64,000 nucleotides of DNA, from positions 20,460,001 to 20,524,000 of the forward strand of contig NC_071331.1 of the NCBI RefSeq assembly GCF_010183535.1, written 5' to 3'. Both the position numbers and the translations under genes were made by a program. This document shows, piece by piece, positions 44,464 through 57,500 of the stretch. Origin of the DNA: Caenorhabditis remanei. Lineage: Eukaryota > Nematoda > Chromadorea > Rhabditida > Rhabditidae. The notes beneath the pieces were generated by a model. It saw nothing but the letters and a program-made list of their open reading frames with translations. It did no database searches and was not told where the DNA came from. The first letter of the stretch is position 1; the number at the start of each line of letters is the position of its first letter.

Positions 44464-47400
44464 AGTTTCCTTCTCTCCAGATGACGACAAGAAATAAAAA
44501 GAATCTTGACTAAACAAGAGACCTAATAATACTAATCTAAGCGTCAGATGTATCCATAAAAAAGGGGGAGTGACATCGCAAGGGGGCGGGGCTTAGTGAC
44601 AAAAGGGGGCGGAGTCAAAGGACAGTCTCGGTGTTCGGTGGTGTCTCAAGGGGACCGTAAACGTAGATCACACAAAAAAACGAGAAAACGGAAATGACAC
44701 TTTCACATTTTCCGGTTATCACTGGGGTGTCAGCCGCCGGTATTAGAAGGTGTACGTGGAGAAGGGGGTAGTGTAAGGGTGGGGAGGGAAATATGAAGTT
44801 TAAATATAAAAAATCAAAAATTCATAAATTTTCGGTTATTTTGATGCCAAATTGAGCAAAAACCGACCAAGAATAAGAAAGTTGTGATGGCTTGAATTTT
44901 TGAAAAAATAAATTTTTTTTCCAAAAATTGAAAACTTTCAAAATTCAAGCTATTTACAATTTTGGCAATCTTTTACTAAAATTCAGGATTTTTATATCAA
45001 ATTAATGCTCTAGAGTTGCCAATTATTTTGATACTAAATTGAGCAAAATCCGACCAAAAAGCAAAAAGTTGTGATAGTTTGAATTTTTGAACTTTTTTGA
45101 AAAAATTGAAAATTTCAGCATTTTTCAAATTAGTGTATCTCTGAAATTTTTCGCTTAAAATTTGAAAAATTTATATCAAATTAAAGCTCTATAGTTGCCA
45201 ATTATTTTCAGCTTAGAATCAATTATAACGCTTCGAAACTTAAAAAGTTATGAAAGTTAGAATTCGTTGAAATTTCAGATTTTCACTTTTTTTCAGAGCA
45301 AGTCTGTGTACAACAGTAATGGAAGTTATATAATTTGAAAGCTCTCAAAATGGTGGTTTATATAAATTAAAGACAATTCAAGTAAAGCACTTTCTGAAAT
45401 AGTTAGGCTCTCTAATATTTCAAATAGACCACCTAACACGACAATGGAAATCATTTCCAAAAACTTGAAGCTACAATAACCCACGCATGTTCGTTGTAGG
45501 ACCCATAAAACTTATCTATTCAGAATCAGGAATCATGACATACTTTGAACATTTTTAAGGAATCCCAAAATTTTGGGTCCCCCCTTCCCCCAATCGGCAA
45601 GAAGAACGTTTCACATATTCTTCACGTAATAAAAGTTATTATAACAGGAAGTAAAACTTCTCCATTTAAGAGGTGTGAGCCGCCCGTATTCGAGGGTGTA
45701 CGTGGAGAAAGAAGGGGAGTACTGTAAACGAAAGGGAGACTACAATAACTACAAAAATATACAGTAGACCTATGGTTGTAAGGATATCAAAAGAAAACAT
45801 TAAAGTTTCTCAAAAATTCAAAAAACTTGAAAATTCGATGAAACAGTGAAAAATTGTTATCTTTTTGATTTTTACAAAAATTGATAGTTCATATGGTTTC
45901 CAGCATTTTGAGACAAAAATCAAAGTTTTACGATGAGTTTGAAGAGAGTTACGCTCTCTCGAAGTTAAGGAGGTTCCGGTATCTACAGTAGGCCTATGCT
46001 ATAAAAGGGACTGAATGAAAATCCAAAAGTACTGATAAATCAAGAAATAAAAGAATAGCATTTCTGAATAAAAATCGAAAAACTTTAAATTTCGATGAAA
46101 CAGTGAAAATTAGTATGAACTGTCTAAAATTGAACAGAACAAAGTAAGAAATTCCAAAGAATCTGAGATAAAACGCCAAAAACACATAATTCGGTGAAGA
46201 CTACAAAGACTACAGAAAAATTACAGTTATCCTATGGTCGGAAAAATTTCTGAATCGATCTATCTGAAGATGACGTTAGATACCTTCGAATTTGCCGGTT
46301 TTTGTTGAAAAACAGTTAATGTTTGTATAATTCTGATAGCCCTTGAGTTCACGGTCATTTTAAGCTAAAAATCAATATTATAGCTCAAAATAGAAAAAAG
46401 TTATGACCCCTCAAAGGTTGGGTATTGCAGCTGTCTGCTGATAGCGCTGATAATAGACAGCCTCCATAAGATCCCTAACAAAAACTTCATTTGTAAGTTA
46501 AAATTAGAGTATTTGTATAATTCTGATAGCACTTGAGTTCCCGGTCATTTTGAAACAAATATCAGGTTTCTACGATAATTTTGAAGAAAGTTACGCTCTC
46601 TCAAAGTTAAGGAAGTTCTGGTATCTACAGTTGGCCATAAAAAAAGACAGAAAATCCAAAAATACTAACGAGCTTCAAAAACGAGGAATAACATCTCTGA
46701 TTGAAATTATTAAATTTCAAATTTCGATGAAACAGTGAAAATTATTATGAACAAGTTAAACACAAAAATAGCAAAAAAGGTTAGAAATTCCAAAAACACC
46801 GCCAAAAATACATAATTCTGTCAAGACCGTCGTGATTCCCCCTTCTGTGCGCTAGAGCGGCAGGGACGTAGATCAAAAAAGGGCGGCGGTTTCTAAATAT
46901 TGGTGAAGAATGGAAATGGTCTACAGTAACTTAAAGTTGCAAACTTTAAAAGTTTTCTGGTTTACAAAAAAAACTTTTGGTTTGGAGTTTTTTTTGAAGA
47001 CTCTGATGACCAGCAGTTAATAACGTAAGAATAACATTTCTAAACAACGGTAATATATCCACAATTTTTAAAATAGTTTAATCTCCTTTTCATTCTCTAC
47101 AATTTCATCTAGAAACCATGTTTCTATCTCACTTCCCCACCAAGTTACACCCCCCTTTTCACCAGTCTGGCGTACCTTCGGCGCGCCTTTTAATCCCCCG
47201 TAATTAATCATCTCCTCTTATGTCTAAGAAAACAGGTGTCAATGTTTGTATATATATAAATGGATAGAGAACTAACCGAGAATAAGAAGAAAAAGTTAAT
47301 CCCTCCCCCCTCACCCACCTACCGTAATCCTCCCAATGGATTATGTCGTAACCCCAGTCGTTTGTTTTCTTATTCTATTAGAATACGGGTGGGGGGTCAA

Positions 47401-50400
47401 TATACCCCCAACTAATAAGTATCTATTTTCTTAAGAGTACACACTGAAGAGGGTCACAATTAGGGGGAACACAAGCGGAAATTAGTTGGGAAGAAAAACG
47501 CGCCGAAGGTGCGCCAGACTAGTTAGTGAGGAATGTTTGATGAGCCCTAACTTCCTTCAAATTTTGGCTACAACTTCGATTTATAGTTTGAAATACAGAG
47601 AAACGTTCGGTTATTACAATAAATTTTGAAAATCTAAAAAATTTTAAGTCGGACCCCTCTGACGGCAATGTCCGCGATCAGAGGGAGGGGAACAACACGT
47701 GGTTGACGACTGCCTAATCTTTGAGGTGTCATAACTTTTTTCGATTTTAAGCCACTTACCCGGTTTTTAGCTTAAAGTTACCGTTGTCTCAAAATGCTGA
47801 TTTTTACTGAAACTATCAATTTTCATAAAAATCTGAAAATTAAACACTTTCACTGTTTCACTGAAATTTCAAAATTTCTCATTTTTCTATCTGCTACGCT
47901 TCTCTTTCAATACGGTATAATGTAACGGCAACTTTCTTCAATTTTGAGATATAATATTGATTTTTAGCTCAGAATGACCGTGAGCTCAAAGGCTATCGGA
48001 AATATACAAATCGTTTGATTTTTTCTCGCAAATGAAGTTTTTGTCAGATATCTAATGGAGGCTGTCTATTTTCAGCGCTATCAGCAGACAGCTGCGCAAC
48101 CCAATCTTTAAGAGGCCACAACTTATTTCGGTTTTGATCTAAAAACTTTGTCTTAAAATGACCAGAAACTCAATGGCTATCAGAAAAAATATGAGTATTA
48201 GACATTATTTTCTCAGTTCTCCAATTTAAAACACCGCAAAATTTGTGAAACTCTTTTCAGATCTTTTCAGCGATCATAGGATTACTGTACTTCTTCGTGT
48301 GCTCCCACATTGGTGGAACCTCCCTTATACCACTGTCTCATTGTGCGTAGACTGTGGATCATGGAAGGAGGATTTACAAGCTTAGGAAGACAGATAGATG
48401 GTGGGACGACACATTATGATAGATCATTGTACAGTAGTCTGTCAGCTCAGGGGGAGGGGGGCTTATAAAAAATATGAAGTATTTATGAGGGAAAAGAAGG
48501 AGAGAGAGAGTTACAAGTCTCTTGGGAGGATGTCTTGAGAATCAAGGGTAAGATTGAATTACAGTACACCAGAATCTACAGTATACCGTATTCAGAACGA
48601 ACATGAAGATCTCAAAGCATAGCAGATAGAAAAATGAAAATGTTTAAATTTCAGATTTTTATGAAAATTGATAGTTTGAGTAAAAATCAACATTTTGGGA
48701 CAAATATCAGGTTTCTACAATAATTTTGAAGAAAGTTACGCTCTCTTAAAATTATGGATATTCCGGTATCATACTGTTGCTGAAGACCTACATAAGAAAC
48801 CTCAGAGATTCCCGATTTGTAATGTAAAACAGTTAATTTTTATACAGTTCTGATAGCTCTTGAGCTCACGTTCATTTTAAACTAAATCCCAAGTTTCTAT
48901 TTCAAATCTGGAGAAAGTTACGCCTTCGTAAAGTTACGGAAATTTTGGTATCCGGTGATACTGATGACCTCAATTAAACCCCTCTGAAATCCCCGACTCA
49001 AGTTAAAACATGTAATTTTTATATTTTTCTGATAGCTCTTAAGCTTACGGTAACTTTAAGCTAAAAACCGGGTATGTAGCTTAAAATCGAAAAAAGTTAT
49101 GACCCCTCAAAGATTAGGCAGTCTTTGCCGCTGTTCCTCTCCTTTTGATCGGGGGACAATGCGGTTAAGGGGTCCTAGAGGGGCCCGACGTGAAATTTTT
49201 TAAATTTTCAAAAAACTGATGTAATAACTGACCGTTTATCTGTATTTTAACCTATACATCAAAATCCTAGCACAATATTGAAGAAAGTTAGGCCACTGGA
49301 AAGTTATCATTCTCTTCGGAGCCTTTCTCGCTCAAGCAACTGACACTAAATTCAAAAAACTTGTACTCACCAGAATCCCCTTTTTATTTTCTACATTTCC
49401 ATCTAAAAACCACTCTTCTACCTCACTTCCCCACCAAGTTACACCCCCTCAAACATTCCTCTCTCGACCAGTCTGGCGTACCTTCGGCGCGCCCTTTAAG
49501 AGAAAAGTCTAGAGTTCCGGAGTGTGATTTTTCAAATTTCACAATTAATCTGAAAATCTAAATCAATCTGTTTTGATGTGTTTTTTACCAATAAAGTTTC
49601 CCTCAAAAAATCACAAAAAAAATCAAAACTGTGTCCATTTTCACTCTCATTTTTCCATTCACATCAGTTCTGGTAATTTCACTCATAAAAATCATGAATT
49701 CGTCACGACCAATTAATTGAAATTCATTGGTTAGCCCCCTCTGTCAATTTTGGTCTCTGCGTCTCTCCTCTTCACACACTCTCTCATTCACTGTCTAACC
49801 AAGAGAGAGGGGTGATAATAGGGGGGTCATTAGAATACACGGTTTTGACGACTTCTGGCTAGAGGAAGAAGAAGCTAATCGAGATGAAGAAGCTTCATCA
49901 CCATCAAATGTGTGAGAAAAAGAGGAAAGTGTGAGATTTTGGAAAAAGGGGAACGAATTTTAGTTACATTCTTACTATTAGAGAAAAAAACATGAAAATG
50001 AGAGTATTATGCTTAGCAACCTATATATTTAGAATCCTTGCAAAACTCTAAACAGTTCTCTTTTTTTGAAAATCGAAAAAGCTCGATTCCGGACCCCAAT
50101 GCCCAATGGTAGCAATGTCCGCGATCAGAGGGAGGGGAACAGCGGCGAGAACTGCCTAATCTTTGAGGGGTCATAACGTTTTTCAATTTTGAGCTAGAAA
50201 CTTGATTTTTAGCTTAAAATAACCGTGAACTCAAGGGTTATCAGAATTATATACACATTGAATGCTTTTCAACTCGAGTCGGGTGTTTCAGAGCGATCTA
50301 ATATAGGTCTTCGGCAACGCTGGATACCAGAACCCCGCTTAACTTTAAGCGGTCATAACTTTTTTCGATTTTGAGATAGAAACTTGGTTTTTATCTTAAA

Positions 50401-53400
50401 ATAACCGGGAACTCAAGGGCTATCAGATTTATATACACCTTAACTTTTTTTCAACTTGAACCGGGGAATTCAGAAATGTCTAATGTCATCTTCGGATACC
50501 AAAACCTCCTTAACTTTGAAAGGGACTTTCTTCAAAATTATCTGGAAATCACAATCTTAAACACAACTTTTTACTGTTTCATTAAAATCTTTTGACTTTT
50601 GGCTCAGAATGCTAGAAAACATATAGAACCATCGATTTCTCAAAAAAATCTGTAAAACACAATTTTTCACTGTTTCATCGAATTTTCAAGTTTTTTGAAA
50701 TTTTGAGAAACTTTAGTATTCCTTTCTCTTTGTAACACCGACCTTAGGCCTACTGTACTTTTCTGTAGTCTTTGTAGTCTCCCTTTCGTTTACAGTACTC
50801 CCTTCTCCACGTACACCCTCGAATACGGGCGGCTCACACCTCTTAATGGAGAAGTGTTACTTCCTGTTATAATAACTTTTATTACGTGTAGAAGAATATG
50901 TGGAACGGTCTTAACGCCGATTAAGGGGAGGGGGGACCCGGAAATTGGAATTTCAAGAAAGTTCCGAGATTATACTCATTCGAACCGTGCTGATTCTGAA
51001 TATATAAGTTTAATGGGTCCTGCAACGAACATGCGTGGGTTACTGTAGCATCAGGGGTTTGAAATGTGTCGAAACTCTGTAATAGGTAGCCATTAGAGTC
51101 GTTCCCCTCCTTCTGATCGTGGGCATTGCCGCTAGACGGTGCCAGAGGGGCCCTGACTAAAAATTTTGAAATTTTCAAAAAAGTAGAATGTTCAGAATTT
51201 CACAAGGATTTCGATGATGCTAATTTCTAAGCAAAAATCACTAATTTTCAGGAATTTCGAGTGTTTTAATGCTCCCTACTGTTCATAATCTATCCACTTT
51301 CATGTCTAACCAATTTTCTCACCTTTAATAAGCCCCCTTCTAAAAATTACCCCCTTTTGTGCTTCTTCTATTAGATAATACCAATATAATATTACCTAAT
51401 ACCCTCTGACTCCTTCAGGTTACTGTATTACGTCACTCGCATTGAATAGTGACTCTCGGATTGCCGCTAATTTCGGATTACCGTAACACGACACCTCATC
51501 ATTATTGTTTTGACACAGAAAGGGGAGGGGGGACTAATCTTGTTATGGCAGCTGTCTACAAGCATTATTTGGGATTAGGGGGCTTGTAGCTTGTACCTTG
51601 CAAAAGCCTTAATGATAGAAGTGATATTTGAAAAAGTTTTGTAATTTCCATGAAACGGTGAAAATTTGTGGAATAGATGGTTAGCCTAAGAGCATAATTA
51701 GAGTTCTTGTGAAATTCTGAACAGTCTCATTTTTTATAAAATCCAAAAATCTCTACTCCGGACCCCTCTAGCCTCAATAGACCCCAATGTCCAGAGGGAG
51801 GGGAACAACGGCGTCTCATCTTTGAGAGGTCATAACTTTTTTCAATTTCAAACTAGAGTCTTGATTTTTAGCTCAAAATGACCGTGAGCTCAAGGGCTAT
51901 CAAAATTATATAAATATTAAAGTTTTTTTTGACTCGAATTGGGGGTTTCAGAGGGATCTAATTGAGTGCGTCAGCAACACTGGATACCAGAACTTCCTTA
52001 ACTTTGAGGGGTCATAATTGTCTTGACACTGGAGCTAGAACCCTGGTTTAGGGCTCAAAATGACCGAGAACGCAAGGGCTATCAGGGCATACAAAATGCT
52101 TAATTTCGCTACAAAACCGTTCCACATATTCTTCACGTAATAAAAGTTATTATAACAGGAAGTAACACTTCTCCATTAAGAGGTGTGAACCGCCCGTATT
52201 CGAGGGTGTACGTGGAAAAATGAGGGGGGAGTACTGTAAACGGAAGGGAGACTACAAAGACTACAGAAATATACAATAGGTCTATGGTTGGAAAGATATC
52301 TGAAGCGAGCTTTAGCATGGGCTCTCAGACTAAAGTTTCACAAAATTTCAAAAAACTTGAAAATTCAATGAAACAGTGAAAAATTGTGTTCTACAGATTT
52401 TTTGAGAAATCGATGGTTCTATATGTTTTCTAGCATTCTGCGCCAACAGTCAAAACATTTTAATGAAACAGTGCAAAATTGTGTTTAAGATTGTGATTTC
52501 CAGATAATTTTGAAGAAAGTTACGTCCTTTCAAAGTTAAAGAGGTTCTGGTATCCGAAGATGACATTAAACTCCTCTGAATTCCCCAGTTCAAGTGGAAA
52601 ACAATGAATGTTTATATAATTCTAATAGCCCTTGAGTTCCGGGTTATTTTAAGATAAAAATCAAGATTCTAGCTAAAAATCGAAGACTACAAAGACTACA
52701 AAAAATATACAGTATAGGATAGAGGGGGCTGAATAGCCAAATGCAGAAACAAATTGAAGATTAAAACTCGAAAAATTTAAATTTTTGATGAAACAGTGAA
52801 AAATTGTGTTTTACAGATTTTTGAGAAATTTATAGTCCATATGATCTCTAGCATTTTCAGACAAAAATCAAAGCTCTACGATAAGTTTGAAGGAAGTTCC
52901 TCTCAAAATTAAGGAGATTCTTAGTATCCAGTGTTGCCGAAGACCTAGATTAGAACGCTCTGAATTTCTCGGTCTGTGTTGAAACCGTTTATTATATATA
53001 ATTCTTTGATAGCCCTTGAGCTCTTGGTCATTTTAAGCTTAAAATCAATATTATAGCTCAAAATAGAAAAAAGTTATGACCGCTCAAAGATTGGGTATGC
53101 TGTCTGCTGATTGCGCTGATAATAGACAGTCTCCATAAAAGTCCTGATAAAAACTATTCATTTGTGAGAAAAAACTAAAGTATTTGTATATGTCTGATAG
53201 CCCTTGACTTCACGGTTATTTTGAGACAAAAATCAAGTTTTTAACTCAAAACTGGAGAAAGTTACGGTCACTCAAAATCATGGAGGTTCTGGTATCCGTT
53301 GTTGCCGAAGACCTAGATTAGATCGTTCTGAAATTACAGTTTTGTACAAAAAATGTTTATAATTTATATGTATCTGATAGCACTTGATTTCACGGTTATT

Positions 53401-54572
53401 TTAAGACAAAAACCAAGTTTCTAGTTTGAAATTGAAAAAAGTTATGACCGCTCAAAGTTTGGGTATCGCTCTGTCTGCTGATAGCGCTGACAATAAACAG
53501 TCTAAGTTAGACCTCTGACAAAACTGTATATTTATAAGTAAAAACTAAAGTATTTATATAATTCTGATAGCCCTTGAGTTCACGGTTATTTTGAGATAAA
53601 AATCAATATTATAGCTAAAAATAGAAGAAAGTTACGGCCCCTGAAAGTCAAGGATTTTCTGGTACATGAAGATGACGTTAGAACGCTCTGAATTCCCCGT
53701 TTCAAATTGAAAGCAATGAATGTGTATATAATTCTGATAGCCCTTGAGTTCACGGTCATTTTTAGACAAAAATCAAAATTCTAGCTAAAAATAGAAGAAA
53801 GTTACGGCTCCTCAAAGTCAAGGATATTCTTAGTATCCAGTGTTGCTAATTACCTGAATTAGACGCCTCTGAAACTTCTCGGTTTGTGCTGAAACTGTTC
53901 ATCATTTATATAATTCTGATAGCCCTTGAGTTCCCGGTCATTTTGAGCTTAAAACCAAATCTCTATATCAAAATTGAAAAAAGTTACGCCCCCTCAAAGA
54001 TTAGGCAGTTCTCGCCGCTGTTCCCCTCCCTCTGATCGCGGACATTGGCATTTGAGTGAATTTTTTCGATTTTCATTAAAAAGTGGTTTTTTGGCAGAAT
54101 TTCACAAGGATTATCATTGGTCACATTCAAAACTAAACACGCCTATTACATAAACTCATCATTATACTCTCTCTATACCCAGAGGCACCCCGCTGTCAAC
54201 TTCGAAAAAGGGACCATTTAGGGCGGGCGGTACCGTCCAAAAAGGCACAAAAAGGGGGTCAAATTACATAATAATACAGGTGTATTCATATAAGGACCAC
54301 TTTTATGCGGAAATTCTTTGAATTTCGGAGGAAAAAAGAACAAGAAAGGGACCAAAAAAATGACAACAATTGGAGTTTTTTCAAATGGAGAAAATAGGTT
54401 ATTATGAATTTCAGAGAGAGAGGTAACAAAGAATACAATTATATATAGATGGAATGGGGGGAAGGATTACAGAAAAAAAAATTTCAAAAAAAATTTTTTT
54501 TTGAAAAAAATTTCAGACATAAGTATAGATTAATTGAGTTGAGAGGAGGTTTGTCGTCGGAAGTGTCTTCGA
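44464..54572. repeat. ~10 kb gene-free block of old repeats in both orientations
   Basis: I found no coding exon here. A ~180 bp unit carries TTCTGATAGCCCTTGAGTTC, then a CGGTCATTTTGAGC-like word and GAAAGTTACG...CTCAAAGT. It repeats at about 53008, 53197, 53378, 53562, 53733 and 53913, with older copies at 46336-46525, 48864-49030 and 52625, and inverted copies at 47985-48160, 50230-50410 and 51890-52070. A second unit (CCGCCCGTATTCGAGGGTGT) lies at 45680 and 52190 and inverted at 50825. A third (CGCGATCAGAGGGAGGGGAA) lies at 47677 and 50122, with diverged copies near 51790 (direct) and 49120, 51110 and 54020 (inverted). It covers the upstream side of ngn-1 and the downstream side of mdf-2, so regulatory DNA for ngn-1 may be buried in it. 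Confidence 0.8.
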
Positions 54573-57500
54573 TTAGTAATCCGATCTGTATTGTACATTC
54601 GTGTTCACACCGTGAACCGCAGTCGAGAATGAGCGGAGTTGCACCTGGAAATGGAGGGGAGAAATTGATTTTTGTTGTTTTTTTTTTTAGAAAAAAACTG
54701 ATTTTTTATGGCAAAAATGTGTCAAAAAATGGAGATATGGGGTCTCCTGGACATGATTCAGAAAATTGGGCTGAAAATCTCGGTTTTTGAGCAGAAAAGT
54801 GCCCAAAAACCGAAATTTCCGGCTGAAAATATTCCAAAATCGAAAAATGGCTGAAAAATAGCGATTTTCGGCTGAAAATGATCTGAAATCGCAATTTTAT
54901 GCTGAAAAAGTGCTCGAAAATCAGAATTTTTAGCTGTAAATGGTCTAAAATTGAATTGATTTGTATCATAAATGTGTTGATTTCCACACGGAATCCATCA
55001 TTAATTTACAAAAAATGTAAATTTTTAGTTTTTTTCCCACAAAATTGTGCTTAAAGGGGCGGAGCTACCAAAAAGTTGTCAACTACAAATGTGATTTACG
55101 TGAGATTCTCCACATTTTGATAAATTTTTGTAGTTTGTAGCTTCGCAGAGCCCTGAGATACGGTAGGAGAGACGCAGAGAAGCTATAGTGTCTGATTGTC
55201 TGCGTCTCAAACGGTTTTATCTTAAAAAAGAGGATTCAGAAGATGTCAAATTTAGAATTTATCTGTTTTCAATCAATTTTTCGCTCAAAAACATGAATTT
55301 TTATCCCCGAAAACAGATTTTCACACGGAATCCATCATTTACAGCCTTAAAACATGTTCAGAAGACGTCATTTGGATTCTGAATCATCCAGAAGACCCGA
55401 AAATCGTTATTATCCATTTTTTGACAGATTTTTGCTCGAAAAAACCGATTTCACGACGATTTCTTTCAAAAAAAAAACTGATTTTTTAAGAAAAAAATCT
55501 GTCAAAAAATGGATAATAACGATTTTCGGGTCTTCTGGATGATTCAGAATCCAAATGACATCTTCTGAACATGTTTTAAGGCTGTAAATGATGGATTCCG
55601 TGTGAAAATCTATTTTCGGGATAGAAAATTCATGTTTTTGAGCAAAAAATTGATTGAAAACAGATAAATTCTAAATTTGACATCTTCTGAATCCTCTTTT
55701 TTAAGATAAAACCGTTAGAGACGCAGACAATCAGACACTATAGCCTCTCTGCGTCTCTCAGCTCCTACCGTATCTCAGGGCTCTGCGAAGCTACAAACTA
55801 CAAAAATATACCAAAATGTAGAGAATTTCACGTGAATCACTTTTGTAGTTGACAACTTTTTGGTAGCTCCGCCCCTTTTAGCGCAATTTTGTGAAAAAAA
55901 ACAAAAAATTCACATTTTTTGTAAATCGACAGAACACCGGCATAATCACAAATTTCTGGCAAAAACTGAATTGAAATCACGGAATTCTGATTTCGACGTC
56001 TTCTGAATGCTCCAGAATCCAAACGACGCCAAAAAAAATTACAAAAATCTGTTTTTTTTAATTTGAACAGAGAAAATCGACCCCAATCAGCAACTCATAA
56101 TTTTGACGTCTTCAAAAAGCTCCAGAATCCAGATGACGTCATCTGGATTCTGGAGCTGTAAGATTCACTCTGAAGCATCAATGCTCATTTTGGAGCCTCC
56201 AGAAGCGATTTCTAATCGATTTTTCATCATTTTGGGCCCAAAAGAGACCAAAATAAGTCATTTTTTCATCATTTACATGAAAAATGGCCATAAAATTCAT
56301 CAAAATCGCTTGAAATTCTGTTTCATCCTTACCGTCTCAGCATCCTGAATAAGATGTGCCTCTGATTCAGTCCAATCCTCTGGTGCTTGTGTATCTTTTC
56401 CAGTATAAATGAGCACATCGAATGAGACTGGCTCTTCGAGAAGTGGAAGAAATGACACTGATGCTGTGATTTGGCTGAAAATATGAGGAAAATTTATATA
56501 CTTTTTGCTGAAAAAATGACTGAAAATGCACATTTTTCTGCTCAAAAATACCATTTTTCGGTCAAAAATCCTATTTTTCCGATCAAAAATCCCTTTTTTT
56601 TCTCAAAAATACCGTTTTTTGGTCAAAAATCCTATTTTCTGCTCAACAATCCTATTTTTTTGCTCAAAATCACCCATTTTTTTGCTCAAAAATCCCATTT
56701 TCTGGTCAAAAATAACGTTATTACGGCCAAAAATCCCATTTTTCGGTCAAAAATCCTATTTTCTGCTCAAAAATCCCATTTTCTGCTCAAAAATACCGTT
56801 TTTTGGTCAAAAATCCTATTTTCTGCTCAAAAATCCCATTTTCTGCTCAAAAATCCCATTTTTCCGATCAAAAATCCCATTTTTTCCGATCAAAAATCCC
56901 ATTTTTCGGTCAAAAATCCTATTTTCTGCTCAAAAATCCCATTTTTCCGATCAAAAATACCGTTTTTTGGTCAAAAATCCTATTTTCTGCTCAAAAATCC
57001 CATTTTTCTGGTCAAAAATCCTCTTTTTCTTCTCAAAAATCCTTTTTCTGCTCAAAAATACCAGTTTTTGCTCAAAAAATCCTATTTTTTTGCTCAAAAT
57101 CACTCGTTTTTTGGCCAAAAATTCTATTTTCTGGTCAAAAATAACGTTATTACGGCCAAAAATCCTTTTTTTTTTGCTCAAAATCTCCTATTTTTCCGTC
57201 CAAAATCTCCCTTCTTTTTTGCTCAAAAATGCACATTTTTCTGCTCAAAATCTACCAATTTTTCTATAATTTCCTTCTTTTAATACAAATATAATTGAGG
57301 ATCATCTCCATTCCTCGTCTTCTCTCAACCAATTAGTCAAACAGGCGAGAAAAACCGTCTGTCGCCAACAATTCGACAACAGATGACGCTCTTTTTCGAA
57401 CGGATTACTCTTCATAAGGAGATATAATTACGGTAGGAGGGGGACTCTTCTTTTTTGAATAAAAAGGGACCGAAATAATTTAATTTTATTTAATTGCAAT

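Noticed and set aside
56471..57283. Open frames of 270, 247 and 113 codons
   Set aside because: They are three phases of one ~22-base tandem repeat inside mdf-2 intron 4; low-complexity F/K/S/N/P peptides with no coding signature.
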